The position numbers and the translations under genes were made by a program. From contig NZ_LS999521.1 of NCBI RefSeq assembly GCF_900520355.1, positions 2,790,001-2,854,000 on the forward strand: a stretch of DNA of 64,000 nucleotides. Direction: 5' to 3'. Positions 41,180-51,480 of this stretch are shown in pieces; the stretch's first letter is position 1; the number at the start of each line of letters is the position of its first letter. The notes below the pieces were generated by a model. The model was not told the DNA's origin. It was given only the letters and a program-made list of their open reading frames with translations, and searched no databases. This stretch comes from Acinetobacter calcoaceticus (GTDB lineage Bacteria > Pseudomonadota > Gammaproteobacteria > Pseudomonadales > Moraxellaceae).

Positions 41180-41648
41180 GGTGCAAAGCTTTAATCGGAC
41201 TTAAGCGGTGGTCATGGCTATGTTGCGCATAAGCACCACTTTCAGGTTCAAATGGATGATCAGTTTCTGAAACTGTAAGCCCTAGCCCTTCTACCATTTC
41301 TGCAAGAACATGATCAGGTTCAAAATATAAAGCAGTAGGCGTCAGCATTAATGGCACATGTCTGTTACCGAGGTGATAGGCTGCTTTAAGCAAATCAAAA
41401 TCGTTTGCAGCAATCACTTGTACTAAACGTTCAGGTTTAGCATCAACACGTAATATGTCGCCATCATTCGTCGCAATATATGAGCCACTCCGCAAAATGC
41501 CTGTACGCGGTAAATCAGCGCCCACATCTATGCCATTGGCTAAAGTCGCTCGAAACCGTGATTTTTGACGTGTATCAAAAGTGAGTTCAACCGTTTCAAA
41601 TGTCTGATCAGGAGAAATGTGTTCAAGGCGTTGTGTATAGATTTTCAT
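41166..41648 (-). CDS. ureE: Urease nickel metallochaperone UreE
   Basis: A 160-residue nickel carrier. The central [20 protein letters not shown] contains the conserved nickel-binding His in the dimer interface. The C-terminus is His-rich ([20 protein letters not shown]), with six His in the last 20 residues, giving extra metal storage. It overlaps ureF. Confidence 0.95.
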   Translation of the reverse strand: MKIYTQRLEHISPDQTFETVELTFDTRQKSRFRATLANGIDVGADLPRTGILRSGSYIATNDGDILRVDAKPERLVQVIAANDFDLLKAAYHLGNRHVPLMLTPTALYFEPDHVLAEMVEGLGLTVSETDHPFEPESGAYAQHSHDHRLSPIKALHHVHS

Positions 41649-41718
41649 TTAGCTCTTCTCTCCTTATTTATTTCTTTCATATATAAAGTAATGAGGTAAA
41701 TCACCTCTGTAAAACTCA

Positions 41719-43419
41719 TTAAAACAAGAAATAACGCTGAGCCATTGGCAATACTTCAGCAGGTTCACATGTTAATAATTCACCATCAGCTCTCACCTCA
41801 TAAGTCTCGGGGTGTACATGCATGACAGGACAATATGTGTTGTGTTTCATGTCGGTTTTGCTAATCGCACGCGTGTTTTTGCATGGACTAATTAACTTTT
41901 TAAGGTTTAATTTTTCAGCAACTTTTTCATCAATCGCTGCTTGAGATAAAAAGGTAATGCAGGTGTTATGTACACCACGTGGATAGGCACCAAACATTGG
42001 ACGGTAATGCACGGGTTGAGGTGTCGGAATTGAAGCATTAATATCACCCATCGGTGCCGCTGCAATCATACCGCCTTTAATAATCATGGATGGTTTCACG
42101 CCAAAAAAGGCTGGCTTCCACAACACTAAATCAGCTAGTTTTCCAACTTCAATCGAGCCAATTTCATGACTTAAGCCATGCGTAATTGCTGGGTTAATTG
42201 TATATTTGGCAATGTAGCGTTTAACGCGATTGTTATCATGAAACTCATTGTCCCCCTCAAGAGGGCCACGTTGAATTTTCATTTTATGAGCAGTTTGCCA
42301 AGTACGTAAAATCACTTCCCCCACGCGACCCATCGCCTGAGAATCAGAGGACATCATCGCAATTGCGCCTAAATCTTGCAGAATATCTTCAGCTGCAATC
42401 GTTTCACGGCGAATACGACTTTCTGCAAAAGCGATATCTTCAGCAATTGCTGGGTCTAAATGGTGGCATACCATGAGCATATCTAAATGTTCATCAATGG
42501 TATTAATCGTATAAGGTCGTGTTGGATTGGTCGAAGACGGTAAAACATTACTCTGTCCAATCGCTTTTAAAATGTCTGGCGCATGTCCACCACCCGCACC
42601 TTCAGTATGGTAGGTATGAATCGTGCGATTTTTAAATGCAGCTAAAGTCTCTTCCAAAAAACCGCTTTCATTTAAAGTATCTGTATGAATCGCCACCTGC
42701 ACATCAAACTCATCCGCCACGCTCAAGCAGTTATCAATCGCTGCTGGTGTTGAACCCCAGTCCTCATGTAACTTGAGCCCAATCACGCCAGCTTTAATTT
42801 GCTCTCGAATTGGATCTGGCAAGCTCAAATTACCTTTACCTAACAAACCAATATTCATAGGCAAATCGTCAATGGCCTGCAACATGGTAGCAATGTGCCA
42901 AGGTCCCGGAGTCACAGTAGTTGCAGACGTTCCTGCTGCTGGTCCTGTACCACCTCCAACCATTGTTGTTGTACCAGACATAAGCGCAGTTTCAACTTGT
43001 TGAGGACAAATCCAGTGAATGTGAGTATCAATACCACCTGCTGTTAAAATCTGCCCCTCACCCGCAATAACTTCTGTTGCTGCGCCTAAAGGAATCGTAA
43101 TGTCGGGTTGAATATCAGGGTTTCCAGCTTTTCCTATTTTCCAAATGCGACCATTCTTTAAGCCCACATCAGCTTTAACAATTCCCCACCAATCCACAAT
43201 TAAAGCATTGGTAATGACAGTGTCAGCAACTTGATCGGCCAAAAGTTGTGACTGCCCCATCCCATCACGAATGACTTTTCCGCCACCAAATTTAACTTCT
43301 TCACCATAAGTAGTTAAGTCTTGTTCAACTTCAATAAAGAGCTCTGTATCAGCCAAGCGAATACGATCACCCACTGTTGGACCAAACATCTCAGCATATG
43401 CACGACGTGACATTTTCAT
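41719..43419 (-). CDS. ureC: Urease alpha subunit (catalytic)
   Basis: A 566-residue subunit holding the dinickel site. HIHWICPQQ has two nickel ligands; the carbamylated Lys is in [10 protein letters not shown]; further ligands are in [10 protein letters not shown] and [15 protein letters not shown]; the flap His is in [16 protein letters not shown]. It hydrolyses urea to ammonia and carbamate. Length matches other bacterial UreC (567). 37 bp after ureB. Confidence 0.98.
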   Translation of the reverse strand: MKMSRRAYAEMFGPTVGDRIRLADTELFIEVEQDLTTYGEEVKFGGGKVIRDGMGQSQLLADQVADTVITNALIVDWWGIVKADVGLKNGRIWKIGKAGNPDIQPDITIPLGAATEVIAGEGQILTAGGIDTHIHWICPQQVETALMSGTTTMVGGGTGPAAGTSATTVTPGPWHIATMLQAIDDLPMNIGLLGKGNLSLPDPIREQIKAGVIGLKLHEDWGSTPAAIDNCLSVADEFDVQVAIHTDTLNESGFLEETLAAFKNRTIHTYHTEGAGGGHAPDILKAIGQSNVLPSSTNPTRPYTINTIDEHLDMLMVCHHLDPAIAEDIAFAESRIRRETIAAEDILQDLGAIAMMSSDSQAMGRVGEVILRTWQTAHKMKIQRGPLEGDNEFHDNNRVKRYIAKYTINPAITHGLSHEIGSIEVGKLADLVLWKPAFFGVKPSMIIKGGMIAAAPMGDINASIPTPQPVHYRPMFGAYPRGVHNTCITFLSQAAIDEKVAEKLNLKKLISPCKNTRAISKTDMKHNTYCPVMHVHPETYEVRADGELLTCEPAEVLPMAQRYFLF

Positions 43420-43456
43420 AACTTAATACTCATCTCTTCCATTATCGTTGTTATGT

Positions 43457-43765
43457 CTAATCCAACTTACCCATGACGCGGCCTGCGAAACCATACACTT
43501 CTCGCTTACCCGCTAAACTGACAAGCTCTACTTCCCGAGTTTGTCCCGGTTCAAAACGTATCGCTGTACCGGCCGCGATATTTAACCGAAAGCCTTTAGC
43601 TAGCTCACGATCAAACTGTAGTGCATCATTCGCTTCATAAAAATGAAAATGTGACCCCACCTGAATAGGCCTGTCACCAATATTCGCGACCACCACTTTT
43701 AAGGTTTCTCGTCCAACATTGAGTTCAATATCTGTATCTGGAGTAATGATTTCACCGGGGATCAT
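43457..43765 (-). CDS. ureB: Urease beta subunit
   Basis: A 102-residue subunit. [16 protein letters not shown], then [19 protein letters not shown] and [12 protein letters not shown], are the invariant motifs. It packs with UreA and UreC in the (ABC)3 enzyme. It follows ureA by 11 bp. Confidence 0.97.
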   Translation of the reverse strand: MIPGEIITPDTDIELNVGRETLKVVVANIGDRPIQVGSHFHFYEANDALQFDRELAKGFRLNIAAGTAIRFEPGQTREVELVSLAGKREVYGFAGRVMGKLD

Positions 43766-43776
43766 AAGCGTTCCTT

Positions 43777-44079
43777 TTATACGATTGGCTGATGAACCGT
43801 GACTAACTTAGAACCATCAGGAAAGGTTGCTTCGACCTGAACTTCTGCAATCATTTCAGACACTCCGTCCATGACATCTTCGCGCTTTAATAAAGTTGTA
43901 CCGTAATGCATTAAATCACTGACCGTCATACCGTCTCGCGCACCTTCAAGTAAAGCTGCTGAAATAAAAGCAATAGCTTCAGGATAATTCAGTTTCAAGC
44001 CACGCGCTTTACGGCGCTCAGCAACGAGTCCTGCTGTAAAAATGAGTAACTTATCTTTTTCTGTTGGATTGAGTTCCAT
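43777..44079 (-). CDS. ureA: Urease gamma subunit
   Basis: A 100-residue subunit. [37 protein letters not shown] and [17 protein letters not shown] are the family signatures. It is the first structural gene after the accessory ureD, with a 100-bp gap. Confidence 0.97.
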   Translation of the reverse strand: MELNPTEKDKLLIFTAGLVAERRKARGLKLNYPEAIAFISAALLEGARDGMTVSDLMHYGTTLLKREDVMDGVSEMIAEVQVEATFPDGSKLVTVHQPIV

Positions 44080-44179
44080 ATCTCTTTCCTAAATAGCATT
44101 TATATTCTTTAAGCAAAATACGTGCTCAAAAACAGCTTACTTGTTTTAAATGCTTTTTAAATACGCAATTTAACGTAAC

Positions 44180-45055
44180 TTAGGTTTTCCAAATTCTTGG
44201 AAATTCTTCTTCCAAATCAAACCAGTAACGTCTTAATCTTGCTCGTATAGCTGCAAATGCATCATGACAATTTCGGACATCATTTCCCAAAAAACGAGCA
44301 GAAACCACATCATCCAATAAAGTTAATGTGACAGGTGCTTGCATGCGCATCATCAATTCTCGAATGAGTTCTAACTGTTGTTCTAAATAAAATGATGAAC
44401 GATATTTTTCGGGAGCGACTGCCCAAAAGCTTCCCATTACTGCTTGATTGTTCATACCTAAACATGAACTAAGCCAACGGTCTTCTCCTTCAAAACACAA
44501 TGTATCTGCAACCAACAATTTGTGTTCTCGCCACAATTTAAACTGGTTGTGATAACTGCCCTGAACAAAGCGCTCAGCACGTGCCTGCCGCCCAAGTACC
44601 AACATATCCCACCCAATAAAACTTGCAGCATGATCAAGATGAATATGAGTTTCTGAATGCGCTAAAGCCCCATCAAACAGCATCGTCTCTTGTGGAACCC
44701 ACTCTAAAATCGACTGATCTTTCACATGCAAATGGATATGCTGAAAAGCTTGCTTTCCATTGGTTTTGTACCATTTGCCCGCTCCAGGAGTAGTTACTAC
44801 CGCATGAGCTTGTTCTTTGGTTTCAATTTCAAAAGTAAGATGATCTCCTCCTGCAATTCCTGCTGGTGGATGAACAATAATGGCATGACACACACCTGTT
44901 CTTTCAGGCCAGAGCATTTTTTGCACCCTAACAGGGCCATGATGTTTTCGATGACTCATTATGGTGCGTGAATTTTCAAAACAAAAACCGAGCTCAAGTT
45001 GTGCATACCAAAATGGTGCTGAAGAATTTTTTGGAAATGGTTGTGCCTGATTCAT
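44180..45055 (-). CDS. ureD: Urease accessory protein UreD (UreH)
   Basis: A 291-residue scaffold that binds apo-urease and guides nickel through its internal tunnel with UreF/UreG. Signatures: [28 protein letters not shown], and [12 protein letters not shown]. It is the first gene of the operon; the order ureD-A-B-C-E-F-G-J is the common gammaproteobacterial one. The region upstream (45,056-45,256) holds the divergent promoters; no clear box chosen. Confidence 0.94.
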   Translation of the reverse strand: MNQAQPFPKNSSAPFWYAQLELGFCFENSRTIMSHRKHHGPVRVQKMLWPERTGVCHAIIVHPPAGIAGGDHLTFEIETKEQAHAVVTTPGAGKWYKTNGKQAFQHIHLHVKDQSILEWVPQETMLFDGALAHSETHIHLDHAASFIGWDMLVLGRQARAERFVQGSYHNQFKLWREHKLLVADTLCFEGEDRWLSSCLGMNNQAVMGSFWAVAPEKYRSSFYLEQQLELIRELMMRMQAPVTLTLLDDVVSARFLGNDVRNCHDAFAAIRARLRRYWFDLEEEFPRIWKT

Positions 45056-45256
45056 TCTGGTTCATATGTTCAAAATAAGTGCTTAAACTTATAAGCAAAA
45101 TACGCACCAAATATAAAAATAAGCCGACTGATAAAATTAGATACAATTTTTCGATTTTAATGAGCTAAAAAATCATCAATGTCTAACATAAAAGCACAGT
45201 AACTTATGGAATTGTTTATACAATAGCGCCCATCGTTGCTTCCATACTTGCTCTCC

Positions 45257-45580
45257 ATGAAACTTTTTTTCGTGTTAACCCCACTTGTCTTTTTAACTGG
45301 GTGTATTTTTGGCCAATCTAGTGAAGTCAAACGTGCAGAAAAGCTCCTGCACAATTTCGAATGTAAAAATGTTGAGACGAGTCAACTTGCAACAAGCTCG
45401 ATTAATTCTTATTACCAGCAATCTCTAGCAGTAAGCAAAGAAAAAGCAACTTCATACGTAGAGAGCTACAAAAATGGTGAAGAATTATTCGATATGCCAC
45501 TGGATGAAGTTCTAAAACAACAATACCAACTTTATAAAGCAGCGTGCGATTCCTTAGGTGGAGTTTCTTCGCAACCGTAA
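45257..45580 (+). CDS. Small lipoprotein, unknown
   Basis: A 107-residue precursor from ATG 45257 (an upstream TTG is unlikely). Lipobox FLTGC (Cys16). The mature part contains two further Cys (FECKNVETS and YKAACDSLGG) that may pair and is otherwise helical (LLHNFECKN, SYVESYKNGEELFD). No family recognised. It is divergent from the urease operon. Confidence 0.72.
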   Translation: MKLFFVLTPLVFLTGCIFGQSSEVKRAEKLLHNFECKNVETSQLATSSINSYYQQSLAVSKEKATSYVESYKNGEELFDMPLDEVLKQQYQLYKAACDSLGGVSSQP

Positions 45581-45766
45581 TTCATAAGGTATTCATTAAA
45601 TCATTTTAGTGAATACCTCCTTCTTATTTTCGTTTTAATAATTATTCAAAATTTACTCACTTTACCTTTTGTTAAAATTAAATTACATACTTAAACTTTT
45701 ATTAAGCTCTCATATTTCATAGCCTATTTATTGATTTTTTATTTATTTTCCGAGGTTTAGATCATC

Positions 45767-46237
45767 ATGAAAAAAACATTATTATCAGTTGCACTTGTAA
45801 GTACCCTTCTTGTTGCTTGTAGCAAAAATGAAAATAAAGCCGACACGACAACACAAGCCTCTGCTCCGGCACAAACTACTGACGCCAACAACAATGCAGT
45901 AGATACCGCACATACAGCTGAAAATTCACTAGATTGGGATGGTACATATAAAGGTACTCTTCCATGCGCAGACTGTGAAGGCATCAAAACTGAATTAGAA
46001 CTGAAAGATGATAAAACCTACGAGCTAACCGAAACCTACATTGGTAAAGGTGACACAAACCCGTTTGAAACCCATGGTACATTTACTTTTGACAAAGATA
46101 ATACTTCTGTCATTACCTTAGATGATAAATCACAAAACCGTAAATTCTTTATTGGCGAAAATACCGCAACTGCTTTAGATATGGAAGGTAAAAAAGTTGA
46201 AGGTTCTTTAGCTGAACACTATGTATTGAAAAAATAA
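45767..46237 (+). CDS. NlpE-like copper-resistance/envelope-stress lipoprotein
   Basis: A 156-residue lipoprotein (lipobox LLVAC, Cys18). After a Thr/Ala/Asn-rich linker, residues about 50-155 form the NlpE N-terminal type beta-barrel: WDGTYKGTLPCADCEGIKTE with the C-A-D-C pair, then LELKDDKTYELTETYIGKG. In E. coli NlpE senses surface/lipoprotein stress through Cpx; this shorter form lacks the C-terminal OB domain, so it may have a different partner. Confidence 0.85.
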   Translation: MKKTLLSVALVSTLLVACSKNENKADTTTQASAPAQTTDANNNAVDTAHTAENSLDWDGTYKGTLPCADCEGIKTELELKDDKTYELTETYIGKGDTNPFETHGTFTFDKDNTSVITLDDKSQNRKFFIGENTATALDMEGKKVEGSLAEHYVLKK

Positions 46238-46254
46238 TTTTTTTAATGATACAA

Positions 46255-46278
46255 AAACCCGCTCATCTGAGCGGGTTT
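46255..46278. terminator. Bidirectional terminator between nlpE-like gene and aceA
   Basis: AAACCCGCTC and GAGCGGGTTT, 10-bp perfect stem with a 4-base loop, flanked by A and T runs. Confidence 0.88.
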
Positions 46279-46295
46279 TCTTTTGAAATCAATTC

Positions 46296-47900
46296 TTAGT
46301 GTGCTGCGAATTGGTTCATTGTATTTTTAGCATCATCATGTGCTTTAAGTGCATTGTCACCAGAGAAGATTTCTTTGTGATCATCACCGATATCAGAACC
46401 CGCCATTGCTTGGTGTTTCACACAAGCGATACCACCGCGGATTTCTTTACGTTGTACGCCAGCAACATAAGCCAACATACCTTCAGAACCGAAGTAACCT
46501 TGTGCAAGCTCATGTGTAGAAAGAGCAGCAGTGTGGTAAGTCGGAAGTGTAATCAAGTGATGGAACACACCCGCTTCACGAGAAGCATCTGCTTGGAATG
46601 TACGGATCTTGTCATCAGCATCAGCAGCTAATTCAGTAGCATCATACTCAGCGCTCATTAATTTAGCACGATCGTAATTCGATACATCTTTACCTTCAGC
46701 AACCCAACGGTCATAAGCTTGTTGACGGAAGTTTAAAGTCCAGTTAAATGATGGGCTGTTGTTGTAAACAAGCTTCGCATTTGGAACAACTTCTTTAACA
46801 CGGTTAACCATGTGAGCGATTTCTTCTACGTTTGGAGTCGCAGTTTCGATCCAAAGAAGGTCAGCACCATTTTGAAGGCTAGATACACAGTCAAGTACAA
46901 CACGGTCAATTTGAGTGTCAGCACGGAACTGATATAAACCAGAAGGTAAACGCTTAGGACGGTGTAATTTACCATCACGTTTGATCAAGATTTCGTCTTC
47001 TTGAGCATCAGCAATGTCAATTTCAACAGTGTCTAAGAAACCGATGTATTGAGAAGCAATGTCACCTGGCTCTTTAACCACTGGGATTTTTTGAGTCAAG
47101 TCAGCGCCTTCAGAGTCAGTACGCGCAACGATAACACCGTCATCAAGACCCATTTCTAAGAATGCATAACGTAATGCATGGATTTTAGAGATGAAATCTT
47201 CATGTGGAACAGTTACTTTACCAGCTTGGTGACCACATTGTTTAGCATCAGATACTTGGTTTTCGATTTGAAGCGCACATGCACCAGCTTCAATCATTTT
47301 ACGAGCAAGTAAGTAAGTCGCTTCTTCGTTACCGAAACCAGCATCGATGTCAGCAATAATTGGCACAATGTGAGTTTGGAAACCGTCGATTTGAGCAGTG
47401 ATTTCAGCAGCTTTAGCAGTATCACCAGCTTCGTTTGCTTTTTTAAGCGCACGGAATAAATCGTTTAATTCTTTTGCGTCAGCTTGACGTAAGAAAGTAT
47501 AGATTTCTTCGATTAATGCAGGTACTGAAGTTTTTTCGTGCATAGATTGGTCAGGAAGTGGACCAAACTCTGAACGAAGAGCAGCAACCATCCAACCAGA
47601 AAGGTAGATATAGCGACGTTCAGTAGTACCGAAGTATTTTTTGTTCGCAATCATTTTTTGTTGTGCGATAAAACCGTGCCAGCAACCTAATGATTGAGTG
47701 TATTTGCTAGAGTCAGCATCATAAGCAGCCATATCACGACGCATAATCGCAGCTGTATATTTAGCAATGTCTAAACCAGTTTTGAATTGGTTTTGCATTT
47801 GCATACGTGCAGCATCTTCTGGGCTAATATCGCGCCAAGTGCTACCGAATTTTGCTTTTAGTTCGCGGATTGCATCAATCGCTGTTTGATATGTAGTCAT
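46296..47900 (-). CDS. aceA: Isocitrate lyase, long form
   Basis: A 534-residue enzyme that splits isocitrate into glyoxylate and succinate, needed for growth on acetate or fatty acids. The active-site motif QCGHQAGK (K-C-G-H variant with Gln at first position), metal-binding IIADIDAGFGNEEAT, and NNSPSFNWTLN are present. At 534 residues it is about 100 longer than the E. coli enzyme and belongs to the long Pseudomonas/Acinetobacter type. AGGACAATATC precedes the ATG. Confidence 0.95.
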   Translation of the reverse strand: MTTYQTAIDAIRELKAKFGSTWRDISPEDAARMQMQNQFKTGLDIAKYTAAIMRRDMAAYDADSSKYTQSLGCWHGFIAQQKMIANKKYFGTTERRYIYLSGWMVAALRSEFGPLPDQSMHEKTSVPALIEEIYTFLRQADAKELNDLFRALKKANEAGDTAKAAEITAQIDGFQTHIVPIIADIDAGFGNEEATYLLARKMIEAGACALQIENQVSDAKQCGHQAGKVTVPHEDFISKIHALRYAFLEMGLDDGVIVARTDSEGADLTQKIPVVKEPGDIASQYIGFLDTVEIDIADAQEDEILIKRDGKLHRPKRLPSGLYQFRADTQIDRVVLDCVSSLQNGADLLWIETATPNVEEIAHMVNRVKEVVPNAKLVYNNSPSFNWTLNFRQQAYDRWVAEGKDVSNYDRAKLMSAEYDATELAADADDKIRTFQADASREAGVFHHLITLPTYHTAALSTHELAQGYFGSEGMLAYVAGVQRKEIRGGIACVKHQAMAGSDIGDDHKEIFSGDNALKAHDDAKNTMNQFAAH

Positions 47901-48487
47901 GATATTGTCCTGTATTCATTTTAGGATTTCATCGATTAAAGCCTAGAGTCATGTACTTAAATTTCTTATGACACCAGCTGCTTCTTCATGAACACAGCTT
48001 AGACTTAGCCAATCAATTAATCCAATATCCTTTATTAATCTTCAGTATTTATTTAAAAAATGTATCGATAAATCGATATTATAGATAAAACCAAAAACTC
48101 TAACACTTTGTTTATAAAAATAAAATTATTCTAAAGGAGTATAGAATTTTATTCTAAAAACTTAGTAAGACTTATTTTTATACAATTTATGAAATTTTTT
48201 CCACCCATTTTTAACTTTAAAAGTCAATTGTAAATTAGGCTATTTTGCCAATGTTAAAAGTCAATTTTCATGCTAGAAAGTAATAAGTTATATATAAATA
48301 TATTCTATTTGTCACCTTCATACTTAAAAACGTAGCAAAGACAATAAAATCGAGCCTTTGAAGTACTTTTTACACCTACTTAATTCCTACAAAAAATGTC
48401 GTTTTTCTCATCATTTTTTCACACAATAGTTATTAGATATGGCATAATTTGAAACAATTTCAGGGTTTTATTTTCGGTATTTTTTTT
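47901..48487. other. 587-bp AT-rich region between aceA and a LysR gene
   Basis: No ORF with support. The region must hold the aceA promoter and that of the divergent regulator gene. It contains a partially repeated segment (ATTATTCTAAAGGAGTATAG and ATTTTATTCTAAAAACTT near 48125-48165) that could be a regulator site. No terminator seen. Confidence 0.4.
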
Positions 48488-49477
48488 ATGAATCTGGAGC
48501 GAGTAGATCTTAATCTATTAATATATCTTGATGTACTTCTTCGTGAAAAAAATGTTACACGCGCAGCCGAACAACTTGGGGTAACTCAGCCTGCCATGAG
48601 TAATATTTTACGTCGCTTACGTAATTTATTTAATGACCCTCTTCTTATCCGTTCTTCTGAAGGGATGACTCCAACAGAACGTGCTCTTGAATTACAACCT
48701 CGTATTCGCGATGCGCTTGCTGATCTCTCCATGATTTTGGAACCCCGTACCGAATTCCGCCCTTATACAAGTAATCGCGTTTTCCGCATTATGACATCGG
48801 ACTATGCCGAAGCAACTTTAGTTCCTCGTCTTGTCAAAGCGCTCCGCTCTGAAGCTCCAAACGTTGTTCTTGATTTTCTTACACCAAGTGATGTGTCTTA
48901 TAGAGACATGGAACAAGGTAAAGTTGATCTCGCAATTAATAGATTTAATGAAATACCGCAAAGTTTCCATCAGGTTTTAGTTTGGCGTGATAGTTTCAGT
49001 TGTATTCTTAACGACAAACACCCTGCTGTAACTCATTTAAATTTAAAAAGCTATTTAGATGCACAACATATCTGGGTTTCTAAAACAGGTATGGGTGTCG
49101 GTTTTGGCGTAAACCCTGATAAACAAGGTGGTTTAGGCTGGATTGATCAGGCATTAGAACGTATTGGTCAACGTCGTAAAATTTCTGTATTTACTCGTCA
49201 CTACCAAATGCCAGCGTTACTTGCTCAAAACGTAGACCTTATTGCCACATTACCAACACGAATGGCACGCCTACAAACACAGAATCCCAAACTACTTATA
49301 AAGGATCCTCCTTTTTATATTCCAGAGTTCGAACTTAAAATGGCTTGGTGTCCGTTGTTACATCATCATCCTGCTCATCGCTGGCTGCGCCAACTTATCT
49401 TATTTGTTGCTCGTCAAATGATTGAAGAGGAAAACCGTGAATTTCTAACCAATAATTCACAATTTTCTCACTATTAA
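48488..49477 (+). CDS. LysR-family transcriptional regulator
   Basis: A 329-residue regulator from ATG 48488 (a TTG frame extends 13 residues further up). The N-terminal winged helix reads VDLNLLIYLDVLLREKNVTR, then AAEQLGVTQPAMSNILRRLR; the remainder is the two-lobed effector domain. It resembles the NodD/LeuO-like branch by its start. It is divergent from aceA and monocistronic, so it could control aceA or be unrelated; the effector is unknown. Confidence 0.88.
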   Translation: MNLERVDLNLLIYLDVLLREKNVTRAAEQLGVTQPAMSNILRRLRNLFNDPLLIRSSEGMTPTERALELQPRIRDALADLSMILEPRTEFRPYTSNRVFRIMTSDYAEATLVPRLVKALRSEAPNVVLDFLTPSDVSYRDMEQGKVDLAINRFNEIPQSFHQVLVWRDSFSCILNDKHPAVTHLNLKSYLDAQHIWVSKTGMGVGFGVNPDKQGGLGWIDQALERIGQRRKISVFTRHYQMPALLAQNVDLIATLPTRMARLQTQNPKLLIKDPPFYIPEFELKMAWCPLLHHHPAHRWLRQLILFVARQMIEEENREFLTNNSQFSHY

Positions 49478-49506
49478 ATAAATTTTAATTTAATTGTCGA
49501 TTTCAG

Positions 49507-49544
49507 GCGCTGAGCAATCAATCTGGTTACCTCAGCGCTTTTTT
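49507..49544 (+). terminator. Terminator after the LysR gene
   Basis: GCGCTGAG and CTCAGCGC, 8-bp perfect stem with a 16-base loop, followed by six T. Confidence 0.85.
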
Positions 49545-49587
49545 ATGTTAAAACATAGTCATAATAATGATGAATCTCAGGTGATTT

Positions 49588-50913
49588 GTGAGTCTCTTTC
49601 AAAATATCATTATCATCGTACTGCTTATCATCGGAGCAGGCTTTTTATCTTTAACTGAAATTGCACTCGCTGGTGCCAGAAAAGTTAAGCTAAAAATTCT
49701 AGCCGAAGCTGGTGAAGAACGCGCTCAACAAGTACTAGATTTACAAGAACAATCTGCTGACTTTTTTGCAGCCTCTCAAATTGGCCTAAATGCAGTTGCG
49801 ATTTTAGGCGGTATTTTGGGTGAAGCTGCTTTTCGTCCTTATTTCGTGACTTTAGTTGACCGTTTCTACGCAGGTCCCTGGACACAAACGATTGGTTTTG
49901 CCCTATCCTTTACTTTAGTGACATCACTCTTTATTTTATTTGCCGATCTTATGCCAAAACGTTTGGCTATGATTGCACCCGAAAAAATTGCAATTAGTGT
50001 TATTAACCCAATTCAGGTTTTTATTAAGGTTTGTAAACCTTTAGCTTGGGGAATTAACGCAATTGCCAATCTGTTATTCCGTTTATTTAAAGTGAATACA
50101 ACGCGAGAAGACAATATTACTTTTGATGATATTTCAGCAGTAATGGATGCAGGCGCTCAAGCAGGTGTACTTCAAAAACAAGAACATCACTTTATCGAGA
50201 ATGTTTTTGAATTAGAAGAACGCAACGTACCTTCCAGCATGACAACACGTGAAAATGTTGTTTATTTCACTTTAAATGAACATGAAGATAGCATTCGCCA
50301 AAAATTAGCAGAGTATCCTTATTCAAAATTTTTGGTATGTAATGAAAATATCGATCAGGTCATTGGTTACGTCGACGCCAAAGACTTCCTTGTTCGTATT
50401 TTAAATAATCAATCTCCAACGCAATTGAATGAAACAACCATTCGTACGGTCTTGATGATTCCTGACACCTTAACCCTCTCGGAATTACTTGATCGTTTCC
50501 GCTCCACAAAAGAAAAATTTGCGGTTGTTATAAATGAATATGCGCTTGTCGTGGGGGTTATTACCTTAAGCGATATTATGATTACGGTTATGGGTGACTG
50601 GGTAACCCCAATTGAAGAAGATCAACAAATCATTAAACGCGATAATAACTCGTGGTTAATTGATGGCAGCACACCAATTGATGACCTAAGACACGCACTT
50701 GAAATTGATGAAATGCCTGATGAAGAAAATTATGAAACATTAGCAGGCTTCATGATGTACCGCCTACGCAAAATTCCACGCCCAGCAGATTTTGTGGAAT
50801 TCGGTGGATACAAGTTTGAAGTAGTCGATGTCGATAATTTCAAAATTGACCAACTCCTTGTAACTCGAATTTTAGAACAAAGTGAAGTACATTCATCAAT
50901 TGATGAAAACTGA
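49588..50913 (+). CDS. paeA: PaeA (YtfL)-type CorC/HlyC membrane protein
   Basis: A 441-residue protein starting at GTG 49588 with CAGGTG upstream. An N-terminal DUF21 region with four hydrophobic helices (about 1-150) is followed by two CBS domains (about 210-335) and a C-terminal CorC_HlyC domain (about 350-430). It matches E. coli YtfL closely along its length (for example VPSSMTTRENVVYF and FLVCNENIDQVIGYVDAKDF). E. coli YtfL, renamed PaeA, is implicated in putrescine/cadaverine export; same function is inferred. Confidence 0.88.
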   Translation: MSLFQNIIIIVLLIIGAGFLSLTEIALAGARKVKLKILAEAGEERAQQVLDLQEQSADFFAASQIGLNAVAILGGILGEAAFRPYFVTLVDRFYAGPWTQTIGFALSFTLVTSLFILFADLMPKRLAMIAPEKIAISVINPIQVFIKVCKPLAWGINAIANLLFRLFKVNTTREDNITFDDISAVMDAGAQAGVLQKQEHHFIENVFELEERNVPSSMTTRENVVYFTLNEHEDSIRQKLAEYPYSKFLVCNENIDQVIGYVDAKDFLVRILNNQSPTQLNETTIRTVLMIPDTLTLSELLDRFRSTKEKFAVVINEYALVVGVITLSDIMITVMGDWVTPIEEDQQIIKRDNNSWLIDGSTPIDDLRHALEIDEMPDEENYETLAGFMMYRLRKIPRPADFVEFGGYKFEVVDVDNFKIDQLLVTRILEQSEVHSSIDEN

Positions 50914-50927
50914 TTTATATTAATTTA

Positions 50928-50957
50928 AATACCTCACAAGCAAGTGGGGTATTTTTT
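50928..50957 (+). terminator. Terminator after paeA
   Basis: AATACCTCAC pairs with GTGGGGTATT (one G-U pair), loop AAGCAA, followed by TTTTT. Confidence 0.82.
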
Positions 50958-51480
50958 CAATCTAAATAAATTTTTCAAATATCTATAATAATTATTTTAG
51001 ATTCATAAATTCAATTTGCTCTTTTAATCTAAAAATAATATTATTTAAATTATCAATTATATTAAATCTTAAATACTGAAAAATAATAGAATAGTCTATA
51101 TATCTCAATTAACATAAAGCGAATAGATCCCCATTTACATTACCATCAAACTTTTGTAACCTAACCCAAAGTCAGTCTTTAAATGGTTCTTCTTCTCATT
51201 TCACCCATCAAAACATGTATAATTAAAAAAAATATCATATAATTTTTATTTTTATAAAGCCTTTATAATCTATTATTATGAATTACATTTATTATATGCT
51301 TACTATAATCCAAATATATATGTTCAGTATTTCTTCAAAATATACCTTTCCAACTGAATATATATTAACCAAATAAACTAAATATATTATTTGTCTTTTT
51401 GATAAAAATTAATAAGAATAACCCAGGTCAGAGTTTTGAATAAACTTGTTCAGTAAAACTATAGGCAAAGGATTGATTGT
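50958..51480. other. 523-bp AT-rich region before the citrate transporter
   Basis: No ORF supported, very AT-rich with many TATA-like strings, so a promoter for the transporter is expected but no single pair stands out. No terminator or repeat seen beyond the paeA terminator. Confidence 0.4.

Noticed and set aside
48488..49477. Dedicated regulator of aceA
   Set aside because: It is divergent from aceA across 587 bp, but no shared operator is visible, so the link is only possible, not claimed.
49588..50913. Haemolysin annotation
   Set aside because: HlyC/CorC is a historical family name; the protein matches YtfL/PaeA with DUF21, CBS and CorC_HlyC domains, and toxin activity is not supported.
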